Below are positions 9,329-17,564 of a DNA stretch of 64,000 bases, piece by piece. The first letter of the stretch is position 1, and each line of letters begins with the position of its first letter. The stretch is taken from NCBI RefSeq assembly GCF_028752835.1, contig NZ_CP087952.1:2461041-2525040 (forward strand), in the 5' to 3' direction. The stretch is from Desulfosarcina sp. BuS5. GTDB taxonomy: Bacteria; Desulfobacterota; Desulfobacteria; Desulfobacterales; BuS5. A program made the position numbers and the translations under genes. The notes beneath the pieces were generated by a model, which saw only the letters and a program-made list of their open reading frames with translations, made no database searches and had not been told where the DNA came from.

Positions 9329-10179
9329 TGAAATTTGGTGAATACGAATGCCTGTCTGTAGATCTTGGCAGTTTTTATACTGACGGCGGCGCTATGTTCG
9401 GGGTTGTTCCCAGGACATTATGGGAGAAAAAAATACCTCCGGATGAAATGCACAGAATTCCTATGAGAGCCGTATCGCTTTTAATAAAGGGAAAAAACCG
9501 CAACATCCTGGTAGATACAGGATACGGCGACAAGCTGTCGGAAAAATCAAAAAAAATCTACGGAATTACCAGTTGCCCGAATATCGATGCATCCCTGTCA
9601 AAGTACGGATTAACCGGCAATGATATAACAGATGTTTTCATAACGCATCTTCACTTCGATCATACCGGGGGAGCAACCTGTGTCAAAGATAACCAAACAG
9701 TCCCGTTTTTTTCAAATGCAGTATATTATATCCAGAAGGACCAGTGGGAAGCAGCTATTCATCCAAACCTAAGGGACAAATCGAGCTATATAGACGATAA
9801 TTACCTGCCCCTGGAAAAAAAAGGTCTGCTAAAATTAACAGAAGGACCTGAAAAGCTGTTCCCTGGAATTGAAACAATAGTTACCCACGGCCACACACCC
9901 GGCCAGCAGCATCTTTTAATTAAAGGAGACCCTTTAGAAAATAAGGAATCACTATTTTTCTGCGCCGATCTAATACCAACCGCAGCCCATATGCCCATAG
10001 CCTGGAACATGGCCTATGACCTTGACCCCCTTATGATAATGCAGGAAAAAACAAAACTCCTCAAAAGAGCAATAAAAGAAAACTGGGTACTCTTTTTTGA
10101 GCACGATCCTTACATTACAGCAGCAAGAATCACAGAAAAAAATAAAAAAATCACCCTGAGCGAAAAAATAACAATCTAA
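9328..10179 (+). CDS. MBL-fold metallo-hydrolase (lactonase-like)
   Basis: A 283-residue metallo-beta-lactamase-fold enzyme. Metal ligands are visible as THLHFDHTGG (the HxHxDH motif, about residues 108-115), a later VTHGHTPGQ histidine, FFCADL (bridging aspartate) and a C-terminal FEHDP histidine. This arrangement is closest to the AHL-lactonase-like / N-acyl hydrolase branch. The substrate cannot be told from sequence. The start at 9328 is fixed by AAAGGAG at 9316-9322 and by overlap with the topA stop; a longer in-frame start at 9283 lies inside topA and is unlikely. No signal peptide, so cytoplasmic. Confidence 0.85.
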   Translation: MKFGEYECLSVDLGSFYTDGGAMFGVVPRTLWEKKIPPDEMHRIPMRAVSLLIKGKNRNILVDTGYGDKLSEKSKKIYGITSCPNIDASLSKYGLTGNDITDVFITHLHFDHTGGATCVKDNQTVPFFSNAVYYIQKDQWEAAIHPNLRDKSSYIDDNYLPLEKKGLLKLTEGPEKLFPGIETIVTHGHTPGQQHLLIKGDPLENKESLFFCADLIPTAAHMPIAWNMAYDLDPLMIMQEKTKLLKRAIKENWVLFFEHDPYITAARITEKNKKITLSEKITI

Positions 10180-10242
10180 ACCCCTCAAGCGAAGCGCCCC
10201 TCAAGGCCGAAGGCCGCTCCTCAAGCGAAGTGCTCCGTTTTT
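10180..10242. repeat. Short GC-rich palindromic spacer
   Basis: Between the convergent hydrolase and ssb genes lie repeated blocks of the form CCTCAAGCGAAGCGCC and CAAGGCCGAAGGCCGCTC. They can fold into small hairpins and may act as a shared terminator or be decayed REP sequence. There is no clear poly-T run. Confidence 0.4.
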
Positions 10243-10710
10243 CTAAAACGGAATATCATCATCCTTTTGTTCCGCATTCTGAGCCGTGGTCTGCCCCATA
10301 TTTGACCCCATATCCTGTCCCATATTTTGTTCTGGCCCATCATAAACAGGCCCGGATTGATTACGGTCATAAACGGCACCCTTGGGACCAAGCATCTGCA
10401 TGGTATTAGCGATAATATCCGTAGAGTATCTTGTTATGCCGTCCTTTTCCCATGAACTTGTCTGAATCCGCCCCTCAACATAGACCTGCTTACCCTTGGA
10501 AAGATATTCCCCACATATTTCAGCAAGCCTCCCGAAAGCAACAATCCTGTGCCATTCCGTTTTTTCTTTTTTCTCTCCGGTAGCCTTATCCTTCCATTCC
10601 TCGCTTGTCGCAATGCTGAACTTTGCTACTGCGAGACCTGCCGGAGTATAGCTCATTTCCGGATCCCGGCCCAGGTTACCAACCAGAATAGCCTTGTTTA
10701 TACCGGCCAT
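10243..10710 (-). CDS. ssb: Single-stranded DNA-binding protein
   Basis: A 155-residue SSB. The OB-fold occupies residues 1-110 ([44 protein letters not shown]). It is followed by a low-complexity linker rich in Gln, Gly, Asn and Met, and the acidic tip DDDIPF that recruits replication and repair proteins. The linker carries a short repeated motif ([13 protein letters not shown]). It is transcribed alone toward the hydrolase gene. The ATG is preceded by a GGAGG-type site. Confidence 0.97.
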   Translation of the reverse strand: MAGINKAILVGNLGRDPEMSYTPAGLAVAKFSIATSEEWKDKATGEKKEKTEWHRIVAFGRLAEICGEYLSKGKQVYVEGRIQTSSWEKDGITRYSTDIIANTMQMLGPKGAVYDRNQSGPVYDGPEQNMGQDMGSNMGQTTAQNAEQKDDDIPF

Positions 10711-11070
10711 ATTTTTTACCTCCAGTAAGGTCGGCCCTTGTGGCCGCCCTGATTAGGGGCGGCCACAAGGGCCGACCCTGCGATTGAAAATTTCATCAAA
10801 CATATTCCACAAACATCTCGTATATATCACCAGAAATTTACAAATTCATTTTACCTCATTATAACTATCCGATAGTTAGGGTAAAAGATTGATTAACAAT
10901 CAATTTTTTTGGTGGATTCGCTTCGCTTAATCCACCCTACAAACTACCAACTTTTTTATATGAAAATTGTAGGGTGGATTAAGGAGCGTAGCGACGAATC
11001 CACCAAAGTTAACAATATCAAACAGTTATTCAGTTTGTAAATTTCTGATCACAGTGTATGGAACCATCCC
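10711..11070. repeat. Intergenic repeats: 20-bp-arm hairpin and a pair of REP-A copies
   Basis: Just upstream of ssb, about 10731-10779, two near-perfect 20-base arms (GTCGGCCCTTGTGGCCGCCC and its complement) surround a six-base loop. Two REP-A units then follow in inverted orientation: 10911-10940 (GGTGGATTCGCTTCGC, then TTAATCCACCCTAC) and 10969-11004. The flank 11005-11050 recurs, reverse-complemented, at about 29823-29870. No coding frame is seen. Any ssb promoter must lie within or beside the hairpin. Confidence 0.8.
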
Positions 11071-11550
11071 CTATTTCAACAAACCCAGGCCGACCTCACT
11101 TACAGTCGGCGCAACCCATACCTTGGCATGGGTGGTGAAATTACGCTCAGTAATAGATACAACACACCATCTATTATCCTTTTGAAACAGCATTAACGTA
11201 TGCGCTGATTTGAATGAACACACCTTCTTCCAGTTATCCTTGGCCATGTTGTTCTCAAAAAATGCGATCAGCGAATTAGTATCCACCCTTCCGTTTAAAA
11301 CAAGAACACCTGCCGAAAAACCGGTGGAATTGTAAATAAAAGACTCTTCTTTGTCTACTTTAAGTTCACCCGGTAGCAGGACATCCCCAAAATCATAATA
11401 TAAAGGGGCCGGCCTCTTGCCGGCAGATTTTTGAATGTTGCTTGAAGGACTCTTCATCCTGGTCTTAAATAGACCGCATCCAGTAAAAAATAATAAAGAA
11501 ACAGACAATATTATTGCAAAATTTACTATCCTTTTATTCCATAATTTCAT
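11071..11550 (-). CDS. Conserved lipoprotein of unknown function
   Basis: A 159-residue protein with an N-terminal signal peptide ending in the lipobox-like LLFFTGCG, so an outer- or inner-membrane lipoprotein. I choose the ATG at 11550, which has GGAGG upstream (complement of 11561-11565), over a longer open frame that would run into the neighbouring gene. The mature part has a compact alpha/beta look (LPGELKVDKEESFIYNS, then a segment with a C-terminal WCVVSITERNF). I do not recognise the family with certainty. It sits 31 bases downstream of the membrane epimerase gene and is probably in its operon. Confidence 0.65.
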   Translation of the reverse strand: MKLWNKRIVNFAIILSVSLLFFTGCGLFKTRMKSPSSNIQKSAGKRPAPLYYDFGDVLLPGELKVDKEESFIYNSTGFSAGVLVLNGRVDTNSLIAFFENNMAKDNWKKVCSFKSAHTLMLFQKDNRWCVVSITERNFTTHAKVWVAPTVSEVGLGLLK

Positions 11551-11581
11551 AACAGATATACCTCCTTTAAAGGGATAAACC

Positions 11582-13471
11582 TTAACCCGGTTTATAATCC
11601 AAAACAATTTCCTTGAGTTTAGCCTTGATCCTTGCCGCATCATAGCTTCCGGCCAGCAGGATCAATTCATTTACATGACCGTTTAGTAAATTCTGATCTT
11701 TATCGGTTCCATTTAACACTAAAATCTTCTCATGACAAGAAGGAAGAATCTTCTCTCCATCGGTTATCAACTCTTCAAACAACTTTTCACCAGGTCTCAA
11801 ACCTGTGTATTCTATTTTTATATCCCGGCCGGGCTCAAATCCGGAAAGACGAATCAAATCCTCTGCCATATCAGCAATTTTAACAGGCTGTCCCATATCA
11901 AAAAGATACATCTCGCCGCCCTTGCCCATGGCGCCGGCCTGGAGAATAAGCTGACAAGCTTCCGGAATTGTCATAAAATATCTGGTTACATCAGGATCGG
12001 TAACAGTAACAGGCCCCCCCTCTTTAATCTGACTCTGAAACAAGGGAATAACACTCCCCACGCTGCCCAGCACATTACCGAAGCGCACGCTGATAAGTCT
12101 GGTTTTACAACTTTCATCTTCATTCCGGCTTTGCACAATCATCTCGGAAACACGTTTTGAGGCCCCCATTACATTTGCAGGACGGACAGCCTTGTCCGTA
12201 GAAACAAAAACAAACTGCTTTATATTAAATTTTCTTACAACCTCAACCAGATTCAAAGTACCGGCAATATTATTTTCAACCGCTTTCCAGGGGTGCAGTT
12301 CCAGCATGGGGACATGTTTGTACGCGGCCGCGTGAAAAACCGTTTGGGGTTGATATTGTTTAAAAATATAATCGAGCTGTTTTGTGTCCCGGATATCAGC
12401 CAACATGGGCACCACCGCTACACTTTTAAAACGTTTTTTCAACTCCAGCTCAATTTCGTATAAAGGGCTCTCGGCTCTTTCATAAAGAATTACGCTTGAA
12501 GGATTAAACTTGCAAACCTGCCGGCAGAGCTCGGAACCGATTGAACCACCCGCTCCAGTAATCAGGACGCTCTCACCCTCAAGATAGTCTCCGATTTTAT
12601 CCTTATCGAGCCTTATAACATCACGACTGAGAAGATCCTGATAAGAGACTTCCCGAATAGCGCTGATCGATACCTGGCCGCTAAGGAGCTCACCAATTCC
12701 CGGAACAGTTTTAAATATAATCCCGCTCGCCTTGCAGATTTCAACAATCTTGCGCATCTTTTCAGCGCCGGCGGAAGGTATGGCAATAAGAGCCTCATCA
12801 GCGCCGGACTTTTTCATCACAAAGCCTATATCCTTGATACTGCCCAATACTGGTATGCCATGAATTTTTTTCCCCAGCTTGACAGGGTTATCATCAAGGA
12901 ATCCTACAACATTATATAAAAGTTTAGAATTATCGCGTATCTCGCGATAGATTTTTTCACCGCCGTCTCCGGCCCCTATAATCAGAAGATTTGCAGTATC
13001 GGTCCTGCCGGTTGTGAAAAGCCCTTTAGAAAAACGAAACAGAATCATCCTGACACTGTCTCCTGTAAAATGCTCAAAATAAAAGCGCACACTTAACCGG
13101 AACCCGGCAATCAGCAAAACCGTAAACCCAAAATCAACAATAAAAACAGAACGGGGGACCCCGATGAAACGGTTGCTGAACAGAATATAAGTAATGATCA
13201 GAAGAGAGCTGATAGTGCTTGCCTTTATGATATTTAAAAGATCCTCAACACTTGTATAGCGCCACATACCGCGGTATAGATCAAAAAAATAAAAACAGGT
13301 AATTTTGATTAAAAGGAGAACAGGTAAAATCTTTAAAAACATTCCCAGCATATAATCCGGGATATTGAAATCAAAGCGTAATAAATAAGCTGCATAAACA
13401 GAACAAAGCAGAATAAGGATATCCAGACAGAATACTATAACAAAATTTTTAGATAGAATTTTTGGTTTCAT
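11582..13471 (-). CDS. Membrane nucleotide-sugar 4,6-dehydratase/epimerase (CapD/WbpM-type)
   Basis: About 629 residues. Four membrane segments fill the first 130 residues. A CoA-binding-like Rossmann domain follows (LLIIGAGDGGEKIYREI, about 165-280). A short-chain dehydrogenase domain comes next with the NAD motif VLITGAGGSIGSE and the active-site segment STDKAVRPANVMGASKR. The Ser/Met/Lys pattern in place of a Tyr is typical of the WbpM/FlaA1/PglF inverting or retaining UDP-GlcNAc dehydratases. GLRPGEKLFEELI near the end is also family-typical. Product: a UDP-4-keto-6-deoxy sugar for surface polysaccharide or glycoprotein. The ATG at 13471 (weak GGTGAA) is preferred to a TTG at 13507. Confidence 0.9.
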   Translation of the reverse strand: MKPKILSKNFVIVFCLDILILLCSVYAAYLLRFDFNIPDYMLGMFLKILPVLLLIKITCFYFFDLYRGMWRYTSVEDLLNIIKASTISSLLIITYILFSNRFIGVPRSVFIVDFGFTVLLIAGFRLSVRFYFEHFTGDSVRMILFRFSKGLFTTGRTDTANLLIIGAGDGGEKIYREIRDNSKLLYNVVGFLDDNPVKLGKKIHGIPVLGSIKDIGFVMKKSGADEALIAIPSAGAEKMRKIVEICKASGIIFKTVPGIGELLSGQVSISAIREVSYQDLLSRDVIRLDKDKIGDYLEGESVLITGAGGSIGSELCRQVCKFNPSSVILYERAESPLYEIELELKKRFKSVAVVPMLADIRDTKQLDYIFKQYQPQTVFHAAAYKHVPMLELHPWKAVENNIAGTLNLVEVVRKFNIKQFVFVSTDKAVRPANVMGASKRVSEMIVQSRNEDESCKTRLISVRFGNVLGSVGSVIPLFQSQIKEGGPVTVTDPDVTRYFMTIPEACQLILQAGAMGKGGEMYLFDMGQPVKIADMAEDLIRLSGFEPGRDIKIEYTGLRPGEKLFEELITDGEKILPSCHEKILVLNGTDKDQNLLNGHVNELILLAGSYDAARIKAKLKEIVLDYKPG

Positions 13472-13507
13472 AAAATTGAATTCACCATTTTTAGTCGAAT
13501 GAAACAA

Positions 13508-13937
13508 GAAAAATATCAGCAGCTCCCGCTTATCACCTTAATTAGTTTTGACCATATATAGAATAAAAAGCTAACATTATCACAACATATTCTGATAATA
13601 TAATAAAATTTATAACCTTTATACTTGTAACGTAAAGCTGAAAGAAACGCAAATTGGTTTAAATTCTTAAGGGATTAATGCTGCATACCGTAAAATCTTA
13701 TTCTTATGCCGGTTAAAAAATCGCTTTTATTTACCGCAGTAAAATGTTTCAAAAAAAATACATTTTAGTAATATTTTATCAATTTAATACATTTATGTTA
13801 TTTCAATTATTTTAACCGTAATAATTATAAACTATAAAAACAAAAGGTTATCACAATTTAGCAGCACATAAAATTGCGGCATATTTTTTGCGTTTAATTA
13901 TAATAATTAAAAAATTATAAAAAAAGAACCGAATATA
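13508..13937. other. AT-rich divergent intergenic region
   Basis: About 430 bases between two divergently transcribed genes with no coding frame. It is strongly AT-rich, with several TATAAT-like hexamers and runs of A and T. It must contain promoters for both the polysaccharide gene (minus) and the GNAT gene (plus). I cannot assign individual boxes. Confidence 0.45.
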
Positions 13938-14405
13938 ATGTCCTTTGCATCCGATATAATCAGGGAAGCCGAGCCTTACGACATAAATCAAATGACACAT
14001 CTTCTTGAAGAGCTGTTTTCAATAGAAGATGATTTTACCTTCAATGAGTTTACCCAGCGTCAGGGCCTTTTAATGATGCTTGATGATAATGAAAAACGCT
14101 GCATTATGATTGCTGAATCCGGGGATCAAATCATAGGGATGTGCAGCGCTCAACTCCTTGTATCAACAGCGGAAGGGGGAATATCTGCATTGATTGAGGA
14201 TATGATTGTTGCCAAATCATATCGAGGACAGGGTATAGGCAAAAGACTGTTGCTGTCGATTGAAAAATGGGCGTATAAAAAGAAAGCAAAAAGGATGCAG
14301 CTTCTTGCTGACAGAAATAATATTAATGCCCTCGATTTTTATAAAAAACAAAAATGGGCAGCAACGCAGTTGATCTGCCTGCGAAAAAAGCAGGAAAGGA
14401 ATTAA
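13938..14405 (+). CDS. GNAT-family N-acetyltransferase
   Basis: A 155-residue acetyltransferase of the Gcn5-related fold. Motif A, the acetyl-CoA pyrophosphate-binding loop, is visible as SYRGQGIGKRLL at about residues 94-105. It is followed by a motif-B helix with NALDFYKKQKW. The acceptor is unknown. It is four bases upstream of the DUF364 gene and must be co-transcribed with it. Confidence 0.9.
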   Translation: MSFASDIIREAEPYDINQMTHLLEELFSIEDDFTFNEFTQRQGLLMMLDDNEKRCIMIAESGDQIIGMCSAQLLVSTAEGGISALIEDMIVAKSYRGQGIGKRLLLSIEKWAYKKKAKRMQLLADRNNINALDFYKKQKWAATQLICLRKKQERN

Positions 14406-14408
14406 AAT

Positions 14409-15155
14409 ATGTATACAAAACTAAAAACAGCGTTAATTGCTTTATCTGAAAAAAATGATCTTTTGGAAAGTGAGATCAACATTACAGCCAAGATCCTGAC
14501 ACCTGAAGAGGCTATAGGCGAGACAGAAAGAAAGGATTTTCCTTTGCTACAGGGCAAAGAGTTTCTAATGCAGGCGGATTTTAAAAATGCCCTGGGGCAG
14601 GCATTTACAGATGCTCCGAGTAATTTTAAGGGAAAACTCAAAAAAATACTTGAATTAAAATTAACGGATAACAGTGACAGGGCTCTTTTTATTGCTACCC
14701 TCAATGCTGTAATGCGATACCTTGGTGCAGCCGAAAAGACTATTCACTGCAAAAATGAGGAACCTGAATTATGTGCCCGGGAAATAGCAGGTACAATTAT
14801 TGATAAATACGGCGCTGATATAAAAATCGGAATCGTTGGATTCCAGCCGGCCATCATAGATAATTTTGCTAAAAGCCTGACTCCCCAAAATGTAAAGGTA
14901 ATAGATCTGGATAAAAACAATATTAATAAAAAAAAATATGGGGTGCTTATCCGGGATGGCAAAAAAATGGCGGGAGAGCTTTTTAAAATCTCTGATGTTA
15001 TTCTGGCTACAGGCTCAACAATAGTAAACGACAGCCTGTCTGATTTGATTGCCCTGGCCAAGAAGTATCAAAAGCCTTTATATCTTTACGGCACAACAGT
15101 TGCCGGGGCTGCCAAAATTTTAAACCTGGAAAGGCTCTGCTTTCAATCCTCTTAA
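14409..15155 (+). CDS. DUF364 / putative heavy-metal chelation protein
   Basis: A 248-residue protein resembling the DUF4213/DUF364 family, whose Rossmann-like C-terminal domain has been proposed to bind metal. The N-terminal half has the enolase-N-like fold region. The C-terminal half contains IGIVGFQPAIIDNFAK, then VIDLDKNN, and LATGSTIVNDSL, the phosphate-binding-like loop. Family function is not settled. It follows the GNAT gene by three bases. The assignment rests on memory of family patterns, so moderate certainty. Confidence 0.7.
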   Translation: MYTKLKTALIALSEKNDLLESEINITAKILTPEEAIGETERKDFPLLQGKEFLMQADFKNALGQAFTDAPSNFKGKLKKILELKLTDNSDRALFIATLNAVMRYLGAAEKTIHCKNEEPELCAREIAGTIIDKYGADIKIGIVGFQPAIIDNFAKSLTPQNVKVIDLDKNNINKKKYGVLIRDGKKMAGELFKISDVILATGSTIVNDSLSDLIALAKKYQKPLYLYGTTVAGAAKILNLERLCFQSS

Positions 15156-15689
15156 GGAAAAGGGGTTATCATGAAAATAACCGCCAATTTTAAAAAATAT
15201 AAAATACTTCTAAAGGGTGTTGAAAAGTAGGCTGCTGTCGCCTGATTAAGGTTCCCCATCAAGCGTATTCGCCGTAATTTTTTTGCTTGCTCGTCGGTTT
15301 TGCTCAACTATCGAACTGTTAGGTGTTGTTTGACCCATTTTATCCCTTATAAGGGCGGGTCCTATTTTAAAACAGATCGTCTTGAACAAATTTCAAACAA
15401 GGCTATAATATGTTTCCGTAATAATTTTGTTAAATTATATAGTATCTGCTGAATTTCTATATTCGTAGTATTTTAGGCTGGTTAGGGATTTCCATATTAT
15501 TGCTGCCCAAGAAGGAATTGTCATAGTTTCCCTGTTGCCGCTATATATGAAAAGGCCGTTTTTGATGTCTCGCAAAGAGTCGAACGTAACCATGGCTAAC
15601 TACCTGAAAACATGGTACAATAGAAATTCAGCAGATACTAACTAATAAAATATCGACGAATTTTACACATTGTTTGAATCAGGATTTTG
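15156..15689. other. Intergenic region holding a micro-ORF and a MITE
   Basis: After the DUF364 gene comes a ribosome-binding site (GGAAAAGGGG) and a 19-codon frame at 15171-15230, which looks like the beginning of a truncated gene. A short hairpin (TTATCCCTTATAAGG) lies at about 15334-15348. The 199-bp inverted-repeat element (listed separately) fills most of the rest. No other gene is seen. Confidence 0.5.
15441..15639. mobile_element. 199-bp MITE with the ends of the IS at 42.6 kb
   Basis: The ends are AGTATCTGCTGAATTTC at 15441-15457 and its exact complement at 15623-15639. The left repeat equals the left end of the IS at 42606-44252; the right repeat differs from that IS end by one base. 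The inside does not obviously match the transposase. It is therefore a non-autonomous derivative that could be moved by that transposase. I see no convincing target duplication. Confidence 0.8.
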
Positions 15690-16523
15690 ATGTCAACAAA
15701 TAGAAATGTTTTTGATGTACTCAGAGAGCACAAAACACTGTTAACAATAATAGGTATTATTACGTTTTTAATTGAGATTGAGATATTTGCTATAGCTGCA
15801 ATGAAATCAGGGCGTAAATCGTGGCTCCAGGTGCTCGACAACAATGGTACCGTTATTCATGAAACAGATGGCAAAAATTTAAGCGATTTTAATAAATATT
15901 ATTTTGAAAAAACCTTTGGCCCATTTGAACAATACAATGTAAAACTTGTTACCAAAGAATATCCTTTCCCGTTCAGGGCCTGGTTTGTGGCTGCTGCGGG
16001 GGTGCCCGTATGTGTGATTTTGTTGTTTGCTTTTATCATAAAAGCTTATATATCAATATTTTACGGTGAACAATATAAAATCGATAAAAATGATTCTCTT
16101 AATATTGAATATGATACACAATTTGAAAAGATATTAAAGAGTATCAGCCGGCTAAATATTTTTACAATAGGATTCCTTGTGTTTCTGGCTATTTTTTCCT
16201 ACTGGGTAATACCTAACCTGATTACATATCTCGGCAAAGTGGGTATTGAAACATTAATAAAATATAAATGGGCATTTATATCAATGACCGCAGCATTTGC
16301 CGGGTTCATAATGTGGGTAGTTTATCTAAGGTATAACCTGGCAAAAAAAACTATGGAAAATCATATGGAAGTCGAAAAGTATCGCCTTAAGTTGGAATAT
16401 GAGAAACAAAGTACTTTACCTTTACTGCTTGAACATGGCGATGAAGGCAAAAACGGAAGCACCTGTATTGCCTGGAATAACAAAAAAGGCAATATCAAAG
16501 AGCAAACAAGGGAACGACTTTAA
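15690..16523 (+). CDS. Multi-pass membrane protein of unknown function
   Basis: A 277-residue protein with four likely membrane segments (about 14-36, 95-117, 153-175 and 192-214). A roughly 55-residue extracytoplasmic loop lies between the first two. The C-terminal tail is charged and helical (MEVEKYRLKLEYEKQST) and probably cytoplasmic. I choose the ATG at 15690 over the preceding TTG. I do not recognise a family. It stands alone, 50 bases downstream of the MITE, with a gap of about 240 bases behind it. Confidence 0.65.
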   Translation: MSTNRNVFDVLREHKTLLTIIGIITFLIEIEIFAIAAMKSGRKSWLQVLDNNGTVIHETDGKNLSDFNKYYFEKTFGPFEQYNVKLVTKEYPFPFRAWFVAAAGVPVCVILLFAFIIKAYISIFYGEQYKIDKNDSLNIEYDTQFEKILKSISRLNIFTIGFLVFLAIFSYWVIPNLITYLGKVGIETLIKYKWAFISMTAAFAGFIMWVVYLRYNLAKKTMENHMEVEKYRLKLEYEKQSTLPLLLEHGDEGKNGSTCIAWNNKKGNIKEQTRERL

Positions 16524-16764
16524 ATATTAAAAAGCAACCCAGGTTTTTATACCCCCGGGTGCCCCGCATCCCTTTTGCGGCCGAAGCTACCGCGCGGCAA
16601 TTCCTCAAAGGGCATGCAACAATCCAAAAAATAGTAATCAACACTTATAGGAATTGCTGATTTCTCAGTAGCACCTGGTATACGTTCGATATATTGAGAT
16701 AAACCTCGTTTTTGACTATCACAGTAGTTTGTATTATTATACCAAGTAAAAGGAGTGTTGTTAA

Positions 16765-17520
16765 ATGGATGAAAAGATTGAAAGACCTGATGATCTCTCC
16801 CAAAAGGACCTGGCGCTGTTTATCATTGATATGTTTCACCGCATCATGGTTCACCATACCCTGTGGTTTTGTGAGGTTGAACATCAATTGGGAATGAAGA
16901 AGGCCCTGGACGTTATGGGTGTGGCTTCAAAGCGAAGCTATGACATCCAAATGAAAAGGCTTAGTTCGGCATTAGGTTTTGAGATGAAAGACGGCGTGCC
17001 AAAGGCTTTGCTGGATTTGCCCAAGAAATCACTTCTAACCCTGGCGGATGATATTGGCAAAAATTGGATCGCGAACGATGGAGTGTGGTTTCAAGCGGTA
17101 GAATTTGCTTATGGAATGAATGATGCCAAACGATGCAATGATTCCTGCTGGGGCCGTTTTTCTCCCTTTGAAGCGTGGGCCATCAAACAATCTTTGGATT
17201 TGCCTGAAAATGCAGGACTTGAAGGATTGAAAAAGGCGCTTGGGTTTCGCATATACTCCCGTGTCAATCTGCAATCAATTATTGACGAAGGCCCGGGCAG
17301 CTTCATCTTTCAAATGAATAAATGCCGTATTCAATTAGCCAGGAAAAGAAAAGGTCTCACTGATTACCCTTGCAAATCGGGGGGCATGGTTGAATACACA
17401 TATTTTGCGGAAGCGATAGATCGTAGAATTCATACGGAATGTATCGGTTGCCCTCCCGACAAACATCCTGATGAATGGTATTGCGCCTGGCGTTTTACCA
17501 TTCCGGAACATAATGAATAA
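16765..17520 (+). CDS. DUF6125-like cysteine-containing protein
   Basis: A 251-residue soluble protein. The N-terminal half is helical (VEHQLGMKKALDVMG). The C-terminal half has a cluster of cysteines and histidines, DYPCKSGGMVEYTYF then HTECIGCPPDKHPDEWYC, which could bind metal or a cofactor. The pattern resembles proteins annotated as DUF6125, related to L-2-amino-thiazoline-4-carboxylate hydrolase-like proteins. That link is from memory and the substrate is unknown. An AAAAGGAG site precedes the ATG. It lies 44 bases before the SNF2 helicase. Confidence 0.6.
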   Translation: MDEKIERPDDLSQKDLALFIIDMFHRIMVHHTLWFCEVEHQLGMKKALDVMGVASKRSYDIQMKRLSSALGFEMKDGVPKALLDLPKKSLLTLADDIGKNWIANDGVWFQAVEFAYGMNDAKRCNDSCWGRFSPFEAWAIKQSLDLPENAGLEGLKKALGFRIYSRVNLQSIIDEGPGSFIFQMNKCRIQLARKRKGLTDYPCKSGGMVEYTYFAEAIDRRIHTECIGCPPDKHPDEWYCAWRFTIPEHNE

Positions 17521-17564
17521 TTGTACAAACTTGCTGGAACTATAAACAATCTCATATAAAAAAA

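Noticed and set aside
10731-10779. Hairpin upstream of ssb considered as a riboswitch or attenuator
   Set aside because: It is a near-perfect long palindrome of the dispersed-repeat type with no aptamer-like features.
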